Of a DNA stretch of 64,000 bases, positions 1 through 11,200 are shown piece by piece. How positions within the stretch are numbered: the first letter of the stretch is position 1; each line of letters begins with the position of its first letter. The DNA is from Valencia hispanica (Eukaryota; Chordata; Actinopteri; Cyprinodontiformes; Valenciidae). Position numbers and translations under genes: made by a program. The notes under the pieces were generated by a model that saw nothing but the letters and a program-made list of their open reading frames with translations, did no database searches and was not told where the DNA came from. The stretch covers positions 50,317,328 to 50,381,327 of the forward strand of contig OY747713.1 in NCBI GenBank assembly GCA_963556495.2, written 5' to 3'.

Positions 1-230
1 GTGAGGGCTGGGGTCGGGCCCTGGGTCCTGGAGCCGGATCTCCTGCCCCTCTCCCTCTGTCCTGTGAGCAGCAGCAGCAGGCCCTGGGTGAGGGCTGGGG
101 TCGGGCCCTGGGTCCTGGAGCTGGCCTCAAGCTCTCCTCCCTTCTGCCTGTGAGCAGCAGCAGGCCCTGGGTGAGGGCTGGGGTCGGGCCCTGGGTCCTG
201 GAGCTAGCCCAGACCGTGTGTGGTGCAGGA
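1..230 (+). repeat. End of an 80-bp-type minisatellite (previous macrosatellite unit)
   Basis: Roughly three copies of a unit running from GTGAGGGCTGGGGTCGGGC through CCTGTGAGCAGCAG. It is a diverged form of the array at 7400-8150, and the sequence after it (GGAGCGAGGAAAGAGATGCG) corresponds to the transition at 8150-8215. It therefore marks the left-hand macrosatellite unit. Confidence 0.8.
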
Positions 231-3200
231 GCGAGGAAAGAGATGCGAAAAAAATCCTAAGTGTCAGCCCCTCCTCTTACCAGAGGCACCAGATGCGGAA
301 AAATGACTAAGTGTCAGCCCCTCGCCTTACCAGAGGCACCAGATGCGGAAAATATCCTAAGTGTCAGCCCCTCGCCTAACCAGAGGCACCAGATGCGGAA
401 AATATCCTAAGTGTCAGCCCCCTGCCTGAAGGGGAGGCACGGGCGGCCCCATACCCGGGAAGAGGCCCGCTTCCCGGGTAAAGACAGCTAGCCTCAGCCC
501 CTCGCCTTACCAGAGGCACCAGATGCGGAAAAATGACTAAGTGTCAGCCCCTCGCCTTACCAGAGGCACCAGAAGCGGAAAAATGACTAAGTGTCAGCCC
601 CTCGCCTTACCAGAGGCACCAGATGCGGAAAAATGACTAAGTGTCAGCCCCAGCCTGGAGGGGAGGCTCGGGGTTCCCATGCCCAGGAAGAGGCCCCGTC
701 CCTGGGTAAAAAGAGTCAGCCACAGCCCCTCGCCTTACCAGAGGCACCAGATGCGAAAAAATGACTAAGTGTCAGCCCTTCGCCTTACCAGAGGCACCAG
801 ATGCGGAAAAATGACTAAGTGTCAGCCCCAGCCTGGGGGGGAGGCTCGGGGTTCCCATGCCCAGGAAGAGGCCCCGTCCCTGGGTAAAAAGAGTCAGCCA
901 CAGCCCCTCGCCTTACCAGAGGCACCAGATGCGAAAAAATGACTAAGTGTCAGCCACTCGCCTTACCAGAGGCACCAGAAGCGAAAAAATGACTAAGTGT
1001 CAGCCCCTCGCCTTACCAGAGGCACCAGAAGCGGAAAAATGACTAAGTGTCAGCCCCTCGCCTTACCAGTTGCACCAGAAGCGGAAAAATGACTAAGTGT
1101 CAGCCACTCGCCTTACCAGAGGCACCAGATGCGAAAAAATGACTAAGTGTCAGCCCCTCGCCTTACCAGAGGCACCAGAAGCGGAAAAATGACTAAGTGT
1201 CAGCCCCTCGCCTTACCAGTTGCACCAGAAGCGGAAAAAAGACTAAGTGTCAGCCCCAGCCTGGAGGGGAGGCTCGGGGTTCCCATGCCCAGGAAGAGGC
1301 CCCGTCCCTGGGTAAAAAGAGTCAGCCACAGCCCCTCGCCTTACCAGAGGCGCCAGATGCGAAAAAACGACTAAGTGTCGGCCCGCTGCCTTATCAGAGG
1401 CACCAGATGCATAAAAACAACTAAGTGTCGGCTCGCTGCCTTACCAGAGGCACCAGATGCGTAAAAACGACTAAGTGTCGGCCCGCTGCCTTACCAGAGG
1501 CACGAACTGAGCGTATGGTTCTATACTGCGTAGCATGGGTTGCCCATTGGACATGGTCTCTCATGGTAGTCGCCAGAAGCCCAGTCGAGAAAAACACCTC
1601 CCGCAGGATAGTAGGAAGGTGTTTTTGGACCCAGCCCGGCCGGTTCCATGCCCGGGAAGATGCTTGGTTCCCGGGTAAAAAGAACCAGCCTAAGTCCCTT
1701 GTCTTTCCAGTCTCACCGGATGCGTGAAAATGTCTAAGTGTCGGCCCCAGGCTGTGGGGATCCGCAGGGTTTACATGCCCAGGAAGAAGCCCGTTCCTGG
1801 GTAAAAAGAGCGAGACTCAGCCCCTCGCCTTACCAGAGGCACCGGATGCGGAAAAACGACTAAGTGTCAGCCCCAGCCTGGGGGGGAGGCTCGGGGTTCC
1901 CATGCCCAGGAAGAGGCCCCGTCCCTGGGTAAAAAGAGTCAGCCACAGCCCCTCGCCTTACCAGAGGCACCAGATGCGAAAAAATGACTAAGTGTCAGCC
2001 ACTCGCCTTACCAGAGGCACCAGAAGCGGAAAAATGACTAAGTGTCAGCCACTCGCCTTACCAGAGGCACCGGATGCGGAAAAATGACTAAGTGTCAGCC
2101 ACTCGCCTTACCAGAGGCACCGGATGCGGAAAAAAGACTAAGTGTCAGCCCCAGCCTGGAGGGGAGGCTCGGGGTTCCCATGCCCAGGAAGAGGCCCCGT
2201 CCCTGGGTAAAAAGAGTCAGCCACAGCCCCTCGCCTTACCAGAGGCGCCAGATGCGAAAAAACGACTAAGTGTCGGCCCGCTGCCTTACCAGAGGCACGA
2301 ACTGAGCGTATGGTTCTATACTGCGTAGCATGGGTTGCCCATTGGACATGGTCTCTCATGGTAGTCGCCAGAAGCCCAGTCGAGAAAAACACCTCCCGCA
2401 GGATAGTAGGAAGGTGTTTTTGGACCCAGCCCGGCCGGTTCCATGCCCGGGAAGATGCTTGGTTCCCGGGTAAAAAGAACCAGCCTAAGTCCCTTGTCTT
2501 TCCAGTCTCACCGGATGCGTGAAAATGACTAAGTGTTGGCCCCAGGCTGTGGGGATCCGCAGGGTTTACATGCCCAGGAAGAAGCCCGTTCCTGGGTAAA
2601 AAGAGCGAGACTCAGCCCCTCGCCTTACCAGAGGCACCGGATGCGGAAAAAAGACTAAGTGTCAGCCCCAGCCTGGGGGGGAGGCTCGGGGTTCCCATGC
2701 CCAGGAAGAGGCCCCGTCCCTGGGTAAAAAGAGTCAGCCACAGCCCCTCGCCTTACCAGAGGCACCAGATGCGAAAAAATGACTAAGTGTCAGCCACTCG
2801 CCTTACCAGAGGCACCAGAAGCGGAAAAATGACTAAGTGTCAGCCCCTCGCCTTACCAGAGGCACCAGAAGCGGAAAAATGACTAAGTGTCAGCCCCTCG
2901 CCTTACCAGAGGCACCGGATGCGGAAAAATGACTAAGTGTCAGCCACTCGCCTTACCAGAGGCACCGGATGCGGAAAAAAGACTAAGTGTCAGCCCCAGC
3001 CTGGAGGGGAGGCTCGGGGTTCCCATGCCCAGGAAGAGGCCCCGTCCCTGGGTAAAAAGAGTCAGCCACAGCCCCTCGCCTTACCAGAGGCGCCAGATGC
3101 GAAAAAACGACTAAGTGTCGGCCCGCTGCCTTACCAGAGGCACGAACTGAGCGTATGGTTCTATACTGCGTAGCATGGGTTGCCCATTGGACATGGTCTC

Positions 3201-3860
3201 TCATGGTAGTCGCCAGAAGCCCAGTCGAGAAAAACACCTCCCGCAGGATAGTAGGAAGGTGTTTTTGGACCCAGCCCGGCCGGTTCCATGCCCGGGAAGA
3301 TGCTTGGTTCCCGGGTAAAAAGAACCAGCCTAAGTCCCTTGTCTTTCCAGTCTCACCGGATGCGTGAAAATGACTAAGTGTCGGCCCCAGGCTGTGGGGA
3401 TCCGCAGGGTTTACATGCCCAGGAAGAAGCCCGTTCCTGGGTAAAAAGAGCGAGACTCAGCCCCTCGCCTTACCAGAGGCACCGGATGCGGAAAAACGAC
3501 TAAGTGTCAGCCCCAGCCTGGGGGGGAGGCTCGGGGTTCCCATGCCCAGGAAGAGGCCCCATCCCTGGGTAAAAAGAGTCAGCCACAGCCCCTCGCCTTA
3601 CCAGAGGCGCCAGATGCGGAAAAATGACTGTCAGCCCCTCGCCTTACCAGAGGCACCAGAAGCGGAAAAATGACTAAGTGTCGGCTCGCTGCCTTACCAG
3701 AGGCACCAGATGCGTAAAAACGACTAAGTGTCGGCCCGCTGCCTTACCAGAGGCACGAACTGAGCGTATGGTTCTATACTGCGTAGCATGGGTTGCCCAT
3801 TGGACATGGTCTCTCATGGTGGTCGCCAGGAGCCCAGTCGAGAAAAACACCTCCCGCAGG
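231..3860 (+). repeat. 50-bp satellite array with 845-bp higher-order repeat, unit 1
   Basis: The basic unit is 50 bp (CTCGCCTTACCAGAGGCACC, then AGATGCGGAAAAATGACTAA, then GTGTCAGCCC). It is interspersed with about 128-bp variants carrying a CCCAGGAAG...CCCTGGG inverted repeat, and with a 106-bp module starting CACGAACTGAGCG. That module sits at 1501, 2296, 3141 and 3753, spacings of 795, 845 and 612 bp. The first differs from 845 by exactly one 50-bp unit, so this is a higher-order array that grows and shrinks in 50-bp steps. ORFs read through it only because the unit lacks stops in some frames. Confidence 0.9.
1501..1610 (+). repeat. Dispersed 106-bp module of the satellite (representative copy)
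   Basis: Starts CACGAACTGAGCGTATGG and ends GAAAAACACCTCCCGCAGG. Other copies start near 2296, 3141, 3753, 7225, 9218, 10314, 10854, 11699 and 12572. Copies at 9218 and 10314 begin CACGCTTCGAGCG. It is always entered from the 50-bp unit and followed by one of several tails, so it behaves as a junction module of the higher-order repeat. I recognise no RNA gene or coding content in it. Confidence 0.8.
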
Positions 3861-3958
3861 TTTATGATGTTCTTTTTCACACAACGTCTTAAAAAAGGAG
3901 CGAAAAGATCGATATGGTCATGATTGTGGAGGCTTTTTGTCCAGCAGCCCTGGAGCTA
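3861..3958 (+). repeat. 98-bp spacer of macrosatellite unit 1
   Basis: Begins TTTATGATGTTC and contains GATCGATATGGTCATGATTG. An identical copy lies at 12679-12776. It separates the 50-bp satellite from the 85-bp minisatellite and is the best single-copy anchor for measuring the 8,818-bp period. Confidence 0.85.
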
Positions 3959-3960
3959 TT

Positions 3961-4576
3961 CTGCCAATGGCAGGCGTTTGTCGGTCGGTCCTGCCAATGG
4001 CAGGCGTTTGTCGGTCAGTCCTGTCAATGGCAGGCCTCGGTCGGGCTGTCAATGGCAGACCTCGGTCGGTCGGTCGGTCGGTCCTGTCAATGGCAGACCC
4101 TTGTCGGTCGGTCCTGTCAATGGCAGGCCTCGGTCGGGCTGTCAATGGCAGACCTCGGTCGGTCGGTCCTGTCAATGGCAGACCCTTGTCGGTCGGTCCT
4201 GTCAATGGCAGGCCTCGGTCGGGCTGTCAATGGCAGACCTCGGTCGGTCGGTCCTGTCAATGGCAGACCCTTGTCGGTCGGTCCTGTCAATGGCAGGCCT
4301 CGGTCGGGCTGTCAATGGCAGACCTCGGTCGGTCGGTCCTGTCAATGGCAGACCCTTGTCGGTCGGTCCTGTCAATGGCAGGCCTCGGTCGGGCTGTCAA
4401 TGGCAGACCTCGGTCGGTCGGTCCTGTCAATGGCAGACCCTTGTCGGTCGGTCCTGTCAATGGCAGGCCTCGGTCGGGCTGTCAATGGCAGACCTCGGTC
4501 GGTCGGTCCTGTCAATGGCAGACCCTTGTCGGTCGGTCCTGTCAATGGCAGGCCTCGGTCGGGCTGTCAATGGCAG
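3961..4576 (+). repeat. 85-bp minisatellite with CTGnCAnTGnCAG dyads, unit 1
   Basis: About seven copies of an 85-bp unit, itself three related subrepeats of 26-30 bp, each starting CTGTCAATGGCAG and ending in GGTCGG runs. The first copies read CTGCCAATGGCAG, a perfect 6-bp-arm palindrome around one base. The array lies 0.5 kb upstream of the recombinase start, and isolated relatives of the core (for example TGACAATGGCAC near 4730) continue toward the gene. This arrangement suits a protein-binding or promoter array, but that is inference. ORFs through it in several frames are repeat artefacts. Confidence 0.9.
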
Positions 4577-5098
4577 AACTCTGACACTTCCCGCACATGA
4601 ACGTAACACATTTTCACTGCGGTGAATTGTGTGACAATGTCCGCAAACTCCATTGGAAGTGTGTGCCACTGACAGGACTTTGGGTTAAGCTGTATTATCC
4701 CGTCTTCTCGGCTGTGACAGTGGCAGCAGCTGACAATGGCACACAGCTGCTCCACATCAAGCCTCAATCAAGGGAGTTTATCGTTGGCTGTCCTTGTCAG
4801 ATGGCTGCAGCAACTTGTCGGTGTCAGCTCGGTCTCTTTTGTCTTCGGTTCTGCGGTTCGGAACGAGGGGGTTCGGGTCGAAGCCCACCTGTTCCTTTCC
4901 CCTAATTGAGGCAGAGCGGTGCCTGCCGGTGAACGTCTTTTGTCGGTGGCAGGCTTTCCTTGTCCGTGGCAGGTTGGTGGACTTTCTGTTCGGTTCTGGT
5001 GGTGGGGTAGAGGGGGTCTGGGCCAAAGCCCACCCGGTTGACAGGTGGTTGGTAAAGTGGAACAAATGTTGTCTTTTTCCCCCTCCTCCAAGGAAACC
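4577..5098 (+). promoter_or_regulatory. Presumed promoter and 5' UTR of the recombinase gene
   Basis: A 114-bp spacer (4577-4690, identical to 13451-13564) is followed by single-copy sequence up to the start codon. It contains degenerate copies of the upstream minisatellite core (GTCGGTGGCAGG, GTCCGTGGCAGG) and several C/T-rich runs just before the ATG. I see no convincing TATA box. The role as promoter is inferred only from position. Confidence 0.45.
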
Positions 5099-7014
5099 AT
5101 GAACCCAGGAAGCAAGGCTCGGTGCTGTCCCCTTTGCAACAACAGCTTCGCCTCATTGCCAAGCCACCTGAAAAGATCACACTTTGTTAACAATCTGGAG
5201 GAAAGAAGACTTTTGCTCAACCTCTCCTCAGGCCGGGTCAATGTAAGAGACTACCCGTGTAATGTGAATGGGTGTTTGTACAAGAATTCCCGCTTTGACT
5301 ACCACATGCGACGCAGCCATCAGGAGCTTTCCATTGAGCAGAGGGAGCGCAACATCACTGCTGCGAAAAAATCAAGAACCATCTCCCTGCTCCGGAGCCT
5401 CAGGGAAAGCAACCCCAATCCTCCCCTTGTCTCACAGCTTGATATTGGGGTTGAACCCTGTCTTGAACAAGAGCTCTCCTCAGCTCTAGCACCACTGTCG
5501 GATCCAGGGCCCGCGGTTGTCCTCTCTCCATGTCCGGTGTCTCTTTCAGGGGAGGCAGCAGTCGGAGTGACCCTCCCTTCAGCTCCGGCACCACCGCGGG
5601 GTGCAGGGCGAGCAGCGGCCGGGGTTGGCCTCTCCCCAGTGGTGGTGCTGGAGAGACTGGACCCCTATGCGTTGGTTCCAGCAGGAGCAGCAAGAACAAC
5701 AGCAGCAGCAGCAGCCGGAGTGGACCTGTCCGAGGACAGACCCACAGACCCGGGGACCAGGGGCAACGTTTTCCCTAAATCCATCAGTAGGTGACTTGGA
5801 GATTTGATGTGTCGTACGGTATGGTATGGTTTGGTATGGTGCTTCAGGTGACCATGCTTTTCTTGTCTGGTTGTTTTCACAGCAAAGTACTTGGGAGCTT
5901 ACCAGGCTTACATCAAAGGTTTCAACCCGTCACGAATGAAGTTGAAAAACTCATGCTCACAGCTTTCGAGGGTGAAGGAGTTCCTCTCCTACATGGCAGA
6001 GGGAGCCCAGCAAACACACGACTGGCTCTTCCTAGACGATGTTCACCGGATCCATGGGTAATCCTCGCTCGCCTGATGTGCAGGTCTGCTGTGAAAATGC
6101 TTGGATGTCAGGTTCTTTTTATGCATGTTTGCAGATGGGCTTCGCACCTGCTCGGGAATGGAAGGAAGCTGTCCACAGTCCACAACTATCTGGGTCAACT
6201 CCAAAAGTTCCTTCGGTACCTGACTGACACACCGCCGTTCCAGTGCAGGCTCTCCAAGAGACAGATCTTTTCAGTGCGTCGTACCATCCAGAACTGTCTT
6301 AAGGAGATCCGTGGAGGCCTTCTCACCTACCAGATCGAGCTGAAGGCCAAGAAATCAGAGCGGGCAATTTCCCTGCAGACCCTCACCAGATGTCGGGAGC
6401 GTGCCAGCAGAAAGATCCCTGAGCTTCTGGAGGAAATCGCCAAACAGCCCTCGCGCCGCTTAACTTATCTTTTCTTTGGTTACTTTGCTGCGTATCTCTC
6501 GTGCATTTATGGCCACAGAAAGGGGGTCCTTGTAAACATGACTGTGGAAGAGGTTGCGGCGGCCAGGGAGAACTGCAAGTCCCCCGAGCAAGGTTACCTG
6601 ATTAACGTGCATGAGCACAAGACAAAAGGATCATACGGAACTGCCCAGATCTTCCTGAAGCCGGAAGAGTTCGACTGGCTGGATCGATGGTTGAAGATCC
6701 GGGCCGGTCTCCGTCCCCCAACAAACCAGGTCCTTTGCCACCTTTGGAGGTCTGTCGGCCACAGCATTGATCAGTACTTACGGGTGGCATGGGGAGAGAT
6801 GGGTTTGCCAGGGAGACCTACTTTCACGGACATCAGGAGCGCAGTGGCAACCCATGTGAAGAACCATAACTCTGTGAGACAGCGCGAGCGAATGTCTGAA
6901 TTCATGTGTCACAGCCCTGGCACAGCTGACCGGTTCTATGTTTTCCACCTGGACGTAGATCAAGCAAGGGAAATCAGACAACACTTTGACCGACTCTTGG
7001 TGTTGGAGGGGTAG
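5099..7014 (+). CDS. Zinc-finger tyrosine recombinase (Crypton-like), three exons, intact
   Basis: Predicted exons 5099-5786, 5883-6057 and 6135-7014 join in frame to 580 codons plus TAG. Introns are short (96 and 77 bp) with GTAGGT/TTTCACAG and GTAATC/TTTGCAG sites. The start at 5099 is chosen because the first finger follows at once; an ATG at 5045 would add 18 residues. Finger 1 uses C10, C13, H23, H28; finger 2 uses C54, C59, H69, H74. A Pro/Ala/Ser-rich linker (about 100-225) leads to an N-terminal core-binding domain (about 230-330) and the catalytic domain. Candidate active-site residues are R416 (GHRKG), R522 (TDIRS), H547 (MCHSPGT) and Y556 (DRFY). The usual His of the HxxR box is Thr519. 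Family knowledge predicts strand cutting through a 3'-phosphotyrosine without DDE chemistry. There is no reverse transcriptase beside it, which argues against DIRS/Ngaro and for a Crypton-type element. Splice sites need RNA support. Confidence 0.85.
5787..5882 (+). other. Predicted intron 1 of the recombinase gene
   Basis: Donor GTAGGT at 5787, pyrimidine-rich tract and acceptor TTTCACAG ending at 5882. The alternative donor GTGACT at 5791 would shift exon 2 out of the frame that encodes the recognisable core-binding domain, so 5787 is preferred. Confidence 0.7.
6058..6134 (+). other. Predicted intron 2 of the recombinase gene
   Basis: Donor GTAATC at 6058 and acceptor TTTGCAG ending at 6134. 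Splicing restores the frame between the core-binding segment and the long third exon. Confidence 0.7.
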
Positions 7015-7042
7015 TAAAGTAGACTATGGACTGACTTGTTGA

Positions 7043-7048
7043 AATAAA
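7043..7048 (+). terminator. Polyadenylation signal of the recombinase gene
   Basis: AATAAA lies 29 bp after the TAG stop, and about 45 bp before the satellite sequence resumes. The transcription unit therefore appears complete and compact. Confidence 0.7.
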
Positions 7049-7090
7049 ATCAAAAACTTCCAACTAAATGTGTCTTGTGTAATGAAAAAA

Positions 7091-7345
7091 ATATTCTAAG
7101 TGTCGTTATCTGCCTTACCAGAGGCACCAGATGCGTAAAAATGACTAAGTGTCGGCCCGCTGCCTTACCAGAGGCACCAGATGCGTAAAAACGACTAAGT
7201 GTCGGCCCGCTGCCTTACCAGAGGCACGAACTGAGCGTATGGTTCTATACTGCGTAGCATGGGTTGCCCATTGGACATGGTCTCTCATGGTAGTCGCCAG
7301 GAGCCCAGTCGAGAAAAACACCTCCCGCAGGATAGTAAGAGCGAG
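7091..7345 (+). repeat. Short 50-bp satellite block after the recombinase gene
   Basis: About two 50-bp units and one 106-bp module (CACGAACTGAGCG at 7225) connect the recombinase 3' end to the 80-bp minisatellite. The gene is thus flanked on both sides by family satellite sequence. Confidence 0.85.
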
Positions 7346-7399
7346 TCTTTTAGGAGCGTGGCAAGGAAAAAAAGTCTAAGTCTTGGGAGTAAGGCCCGT

Positions 7400-8190
7400 T
7401 GCCCTGGAGCCGGATCCCCAAGTCCTCTCCCTCCGGCCTGTGAGCAGCATGCCCTGGGTGAGTCTTGGGGTCGGCTCCTGGGTCCTGGATCCAGCCTCGA
7501 GCTCCTCTCCCTCCGGCCTGTGAGCCGCATGCCCTGGGTGAGTCTTGGGGTCGGGTCCTGGGTCCTGGGTCCTGGATCCAGCCTCGAGCTCCTCTCCCTC
7601 CGGCCTGTGAGCAGCATGCCCTGGGTGAGTCTTGGGGTCGGGTCCTGTGTCCTGGATCCAGCCTCGAGCTCCTCTCCCTCCGGCCTGTGAGCAGCATGCC
7701 CTGGGTGAGTCTTGGGGTCGGGTCCTGGGTCCTGTATCCAGCCTCGAGCTCCTCTCCCTCCGGCCTGTGAGCAGCATGCCCTGGGTGAGTCTTGGGGTCG
7801 GGTCCTGGATCCTGTATCCAGCCTCGAGCTCCTCTCCCTTCGGCCTGTGAGCAGCATGCCCTGGGTGAGTCTTGGGGTCGGGTCCTGGGTCCTGGATCCA
7901 GCCTCGAGCTCCTCTCCCTCCGTCCTGTGAGCAGCATGCCCTGGGTGAGTCTCGGGGTCGGGTCCTGGGTCCTGGATCCAGCCTCGAGCTCCTCTCCCTC
8001 CGGCCTGTGAGCAGCATGCCCTGGGTGAGTCTCGGGGTCGGGTCCTGGGTCCTGGGTCCTGGATCCAGCCTCGAGCTCCTCTCCCTCCGGCCTGTGAGCA
8101 GCATGCCCTGGGTGAGTCTTGGGGTCGGGTTCTGGGTCCTGGAGCCAGGGCAGGCCGTGTCTGACGAAGGAGCAGGCTGGCTGGAGGCAC
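7400..8190 (+). repeat. 80-bp minisatellite (nine to ten copies)
   Basis: The unit runs from CAGCATGCCCTGGGTGAGTC through GGGTCCTGGATCCAGCCTCG to CTCCTCTCCCTCCGGCCTGT. A strict 80-bp period is visible from 7552 on; some units carry one extra GGGTCCT. The long ORFs on both strands across it (273-306 residues on the minus strand) simply reflect a repeat without stops in several frames. Confidence 0.9.
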
Positions 8191-8214
8191 GGAGCAAGGC
8201 AGAGGAACCCAGAT

Positions 8215-11200
8215 GCGTAAAAACGACTAAGTGTCGGCCCCAGCCTGGGGGGGAGGCTCGGGGTTCCCATGCCCAGGCAGAGGCCCCTTCCCTGGGTAAA
8301 AAGAGTCAGCCACAGCCCCTCGCCTTACCAGAGGCACCAGATGCGAAAAAATGACTAAGTGTCAGCCCCTCGCCTTACCAGAGGCACCAGAAGCGGAAAA
8401 ATGACTAAGTGTCAGCCACTCGCCTTACCAGAGGCACCAGATGCGAAAAAATGACTAAGTGTCAGCCACTCGCCTTACCAGAGGCACCAGATGCGGAAAA
8501 ATGACTAAGTGTCAGCCACTCGCCTTACCAGAGGCACCAGATGCGAAAAAAATCCTAAGTGTCAGCCCCTCGCCTTACCAGAGGCACCAGATGCGGAAAA
8601 ATGACTAAGTGTCAGCCCCTCGCCTTACCAGAGGCACCAGATGCGGAAAAACGACTAAGTGTCAGCCACTCGCCTTACCAGAGGCACCAGATGCGGAAAA
8701 ATGACTAAGTGTCAGCCCCTTTCCTTACCAGAGGCACCAGATGCGGAAAAACGACTAAGTGTCAGCCCCAGCCTGGGGGGGAGGCTCGGGTTTCCCATGC
8801 CCAGGAAGAGGCCCCGTCCCTGGGTAAAAAGAGTCAGCCACAGCCCCTCGCCTTACCAGAGGCACCAGATGCGGAAAAACGACTAAGTGTCAGCCCCAGC
8901 CTGGGGGGGAGGCTCGGGGTTCCCATGCCCAGGAAGAGGCCCCGTCCCTGGGTAAAAAGAGTCAGCCACAGCCCCTCGCCTTACCAGAGGCACCAGATGC
9001 GGAAAAACGACTAAGTGTCAGCCCCAGCCTGGGGGGGAGGCTCGGGGTTCCCATGCCCAGGAAGAGGCCCCGTCCCTGGGTAAAAAGAGTCAGCCACAGC
9101 CCCTCGCCTTACCAGAGGCACCAGATGCGGAAAAATGACTAAGTGTCAGCCACTCGCCTTACCAGAGGCACCAGAAGCGGAAAAATGACTAAGTGTCAGC
9201 CACTCGCCTTACCAGAGGCACGCTTCGAGCGTATGGTTCTATACTGCGTAGCATGGGTTGCCCATTGGACATGGTCTCTCATGGTAGTCGCCAGGAGCCC
9301 AGTCGAGAAAAACACCTCCGGCAGGTTGGTAGGAGCGTGTGCCGGGACCGAGACCCTGCCTGGAGGGGAAGGCACTGGGGGGTCCCATGCCCAGGAAGAG
9401 GCCCCGTCCCTGGGCAAAAAGAGCGAGACTCAGCCCCTCGCCTTACCAGAGGCACCGGATGCGGAAAAAAGACTAAGTGTCAGCCCCAGCCTGGGGGGGA
9501 GGCTCGGGGTTCCCATGCCCAGGAAGAGGCCCCGTCCCTGGGTAAAAAGAGTCAGCCACAGCCCCTCGCCTTACCAGAGGCACCGGATGCGGAAAAAAGA
9601 CTAAGTGTCAGCCCCAGCCTGGGGGGGAGGCTCGGGGTTCCCATGCCCAGGAAGAGGCCCCGTCCCTGGGTAAAAAGAGTCAGCCACAGCCCCTCGCCTT
9701 ACCAGAGGCACCAGATGCGGAAAAACGACTAAGTGTCAGCCCCAGCCTGGGGGGGAGGCTCGGGGTTCCCATGCCCAGGAAGAGGCCCCGTCCCTGGGTA
9801 AAAAGAGTCAGCCACAGCCCCTCGCCTTACCAGAGGCACCAGATGCGAAAAAATGACTAAGTGTCAGCCCCTCGCCTTACCAGAGGCACCAGAAGCGGAA
9901 AAATGACTAAGTGTCAGCCACTCGCCTTACCAGAGGCACCAGATGCGAAAAAAATCCTAAGTGTCAGCCCCTCGCCTTACCAGAGGCACCAGATGCGGAA
10001 AAATGACTCAGTGTCAGCCCCTCGCCTTACCAGAGGCACCAGATGCGGAAAAATGACTAAGTGTCAGCCACTCGCCTTACCAGAGGCACCAGATGCGGAA
10101 AAATGACTAAGTGTCAGCCCCTTTCCTTACCAGAGGCACCAGATGCGGAAAAACGACTAAGTGTCAGCCCCAGCCTGGGGGGGAGGCTCGGGGTTCCCAT
10201 GCCCAGGAAGAGGCCCCGTCCCTGGGTAAAAAGAGTCAGCCACAGCCCCTCGCCTTACCAGAGGCACCAGATGCGGAAAAATGACTAAGTGTCAGCCACT
10301 CGCCTTACCAGAGGCACGCTTCGAGCGTATGGTTCTATACTGCGTAGCATGGGTTTCCCATTGGACATGGTCTCTCATGGTAGTCGCCAGGAGCCCAGTC
10401 GAGAAAAACACCTCCGGCAGGTTGGTAGGAGCGTGTGCCGGGACCCAGACCCTGCCTGGAGGGGAGGCACGGGGGGGTCCCATGCCCAGGAAGAGGCCCC
10501 GTCCCTGGGCAAAAAGAGCGAGACTCAGCCCCTCGCCTTACCAGAGGCACCAGATGCGGAAAAACGACTAAGTGTCAGCCCCAGCCTGGGGGGGAGGCCC
10601 GGGGTTCCCATGCCCAGGAAGAGGCCCCGTCCCTGGGCAAAAAGAGCGAGACTCAGCCCCTCGCCTTACCAGAGGCACCGGATGCGGAAAAAAGACTAAG
10701 TGTCAGCCCCAGCCTGGGGGGGAGGCGCGGGGTTCGCACGCCCAGGAAGAGGCCCCATCCCTGGGTAAAAAGAGTCAGCCACAGCCCCTCGCCTTACCAG
10801 AGGCGCCAGATGCGAAAAAACGACTAAGTGTCGGCCCGCTGCCTTACCAGAGGCACGAACTGAGCGTATGGTTCTATACTGCGTAGCATGGGTTGCCCAT
10901 TGGACATGGTCTCTCATGGTAGTCGCCAGAAGCCCAGTCGAGAAAAACACCTCCCGCAGGATAGTAGGAAGGTGTTTTTGGACCCAGCCCGGCCGGTTCC
11001 ATGCCCGGGAAGATGCTTGGTTCCCGGGTAAAAAGAACCAGCCTAAGTCCCTTGTCTTTCCAGTCTCACCGGATGCGTGAAAATGACTAAGTGTCGGCCC
11101 CAGGCTGTGGGGATCCGCAGGGTTTACATGCCCAGGAAGAAGCCCGTTCCTGGGTAAAAAGAGCGAGACTCAGCCCCTCGCCTTACCAGAGGCACCGGAT

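Noticed and set aside
1501..1610. 5S rRNA or tRNA gene in the 106-bp module
   Set aside because: No 5S internal control region or tRNA A/B boxes could be matched.
231..3860. CRISPR-like direct repeats of 50 bp
   Set aside because: Repeats are contiguous without unique spacers, and the context is eukaryotic.
5791..6057. Reading the recombinase as one ORF from 5791
   Set aside because: That frame through 5883-6057 has no domain character; the spliced frame gives a proper core-binding segment.
7350..8270. Collagen- or mucin-like protein of about 306 residues on the minus strand
   Set aside because: It is the 80-bp minisatellite read through; the unit is not a multiple of three, so three frames give equivalent ORFs.
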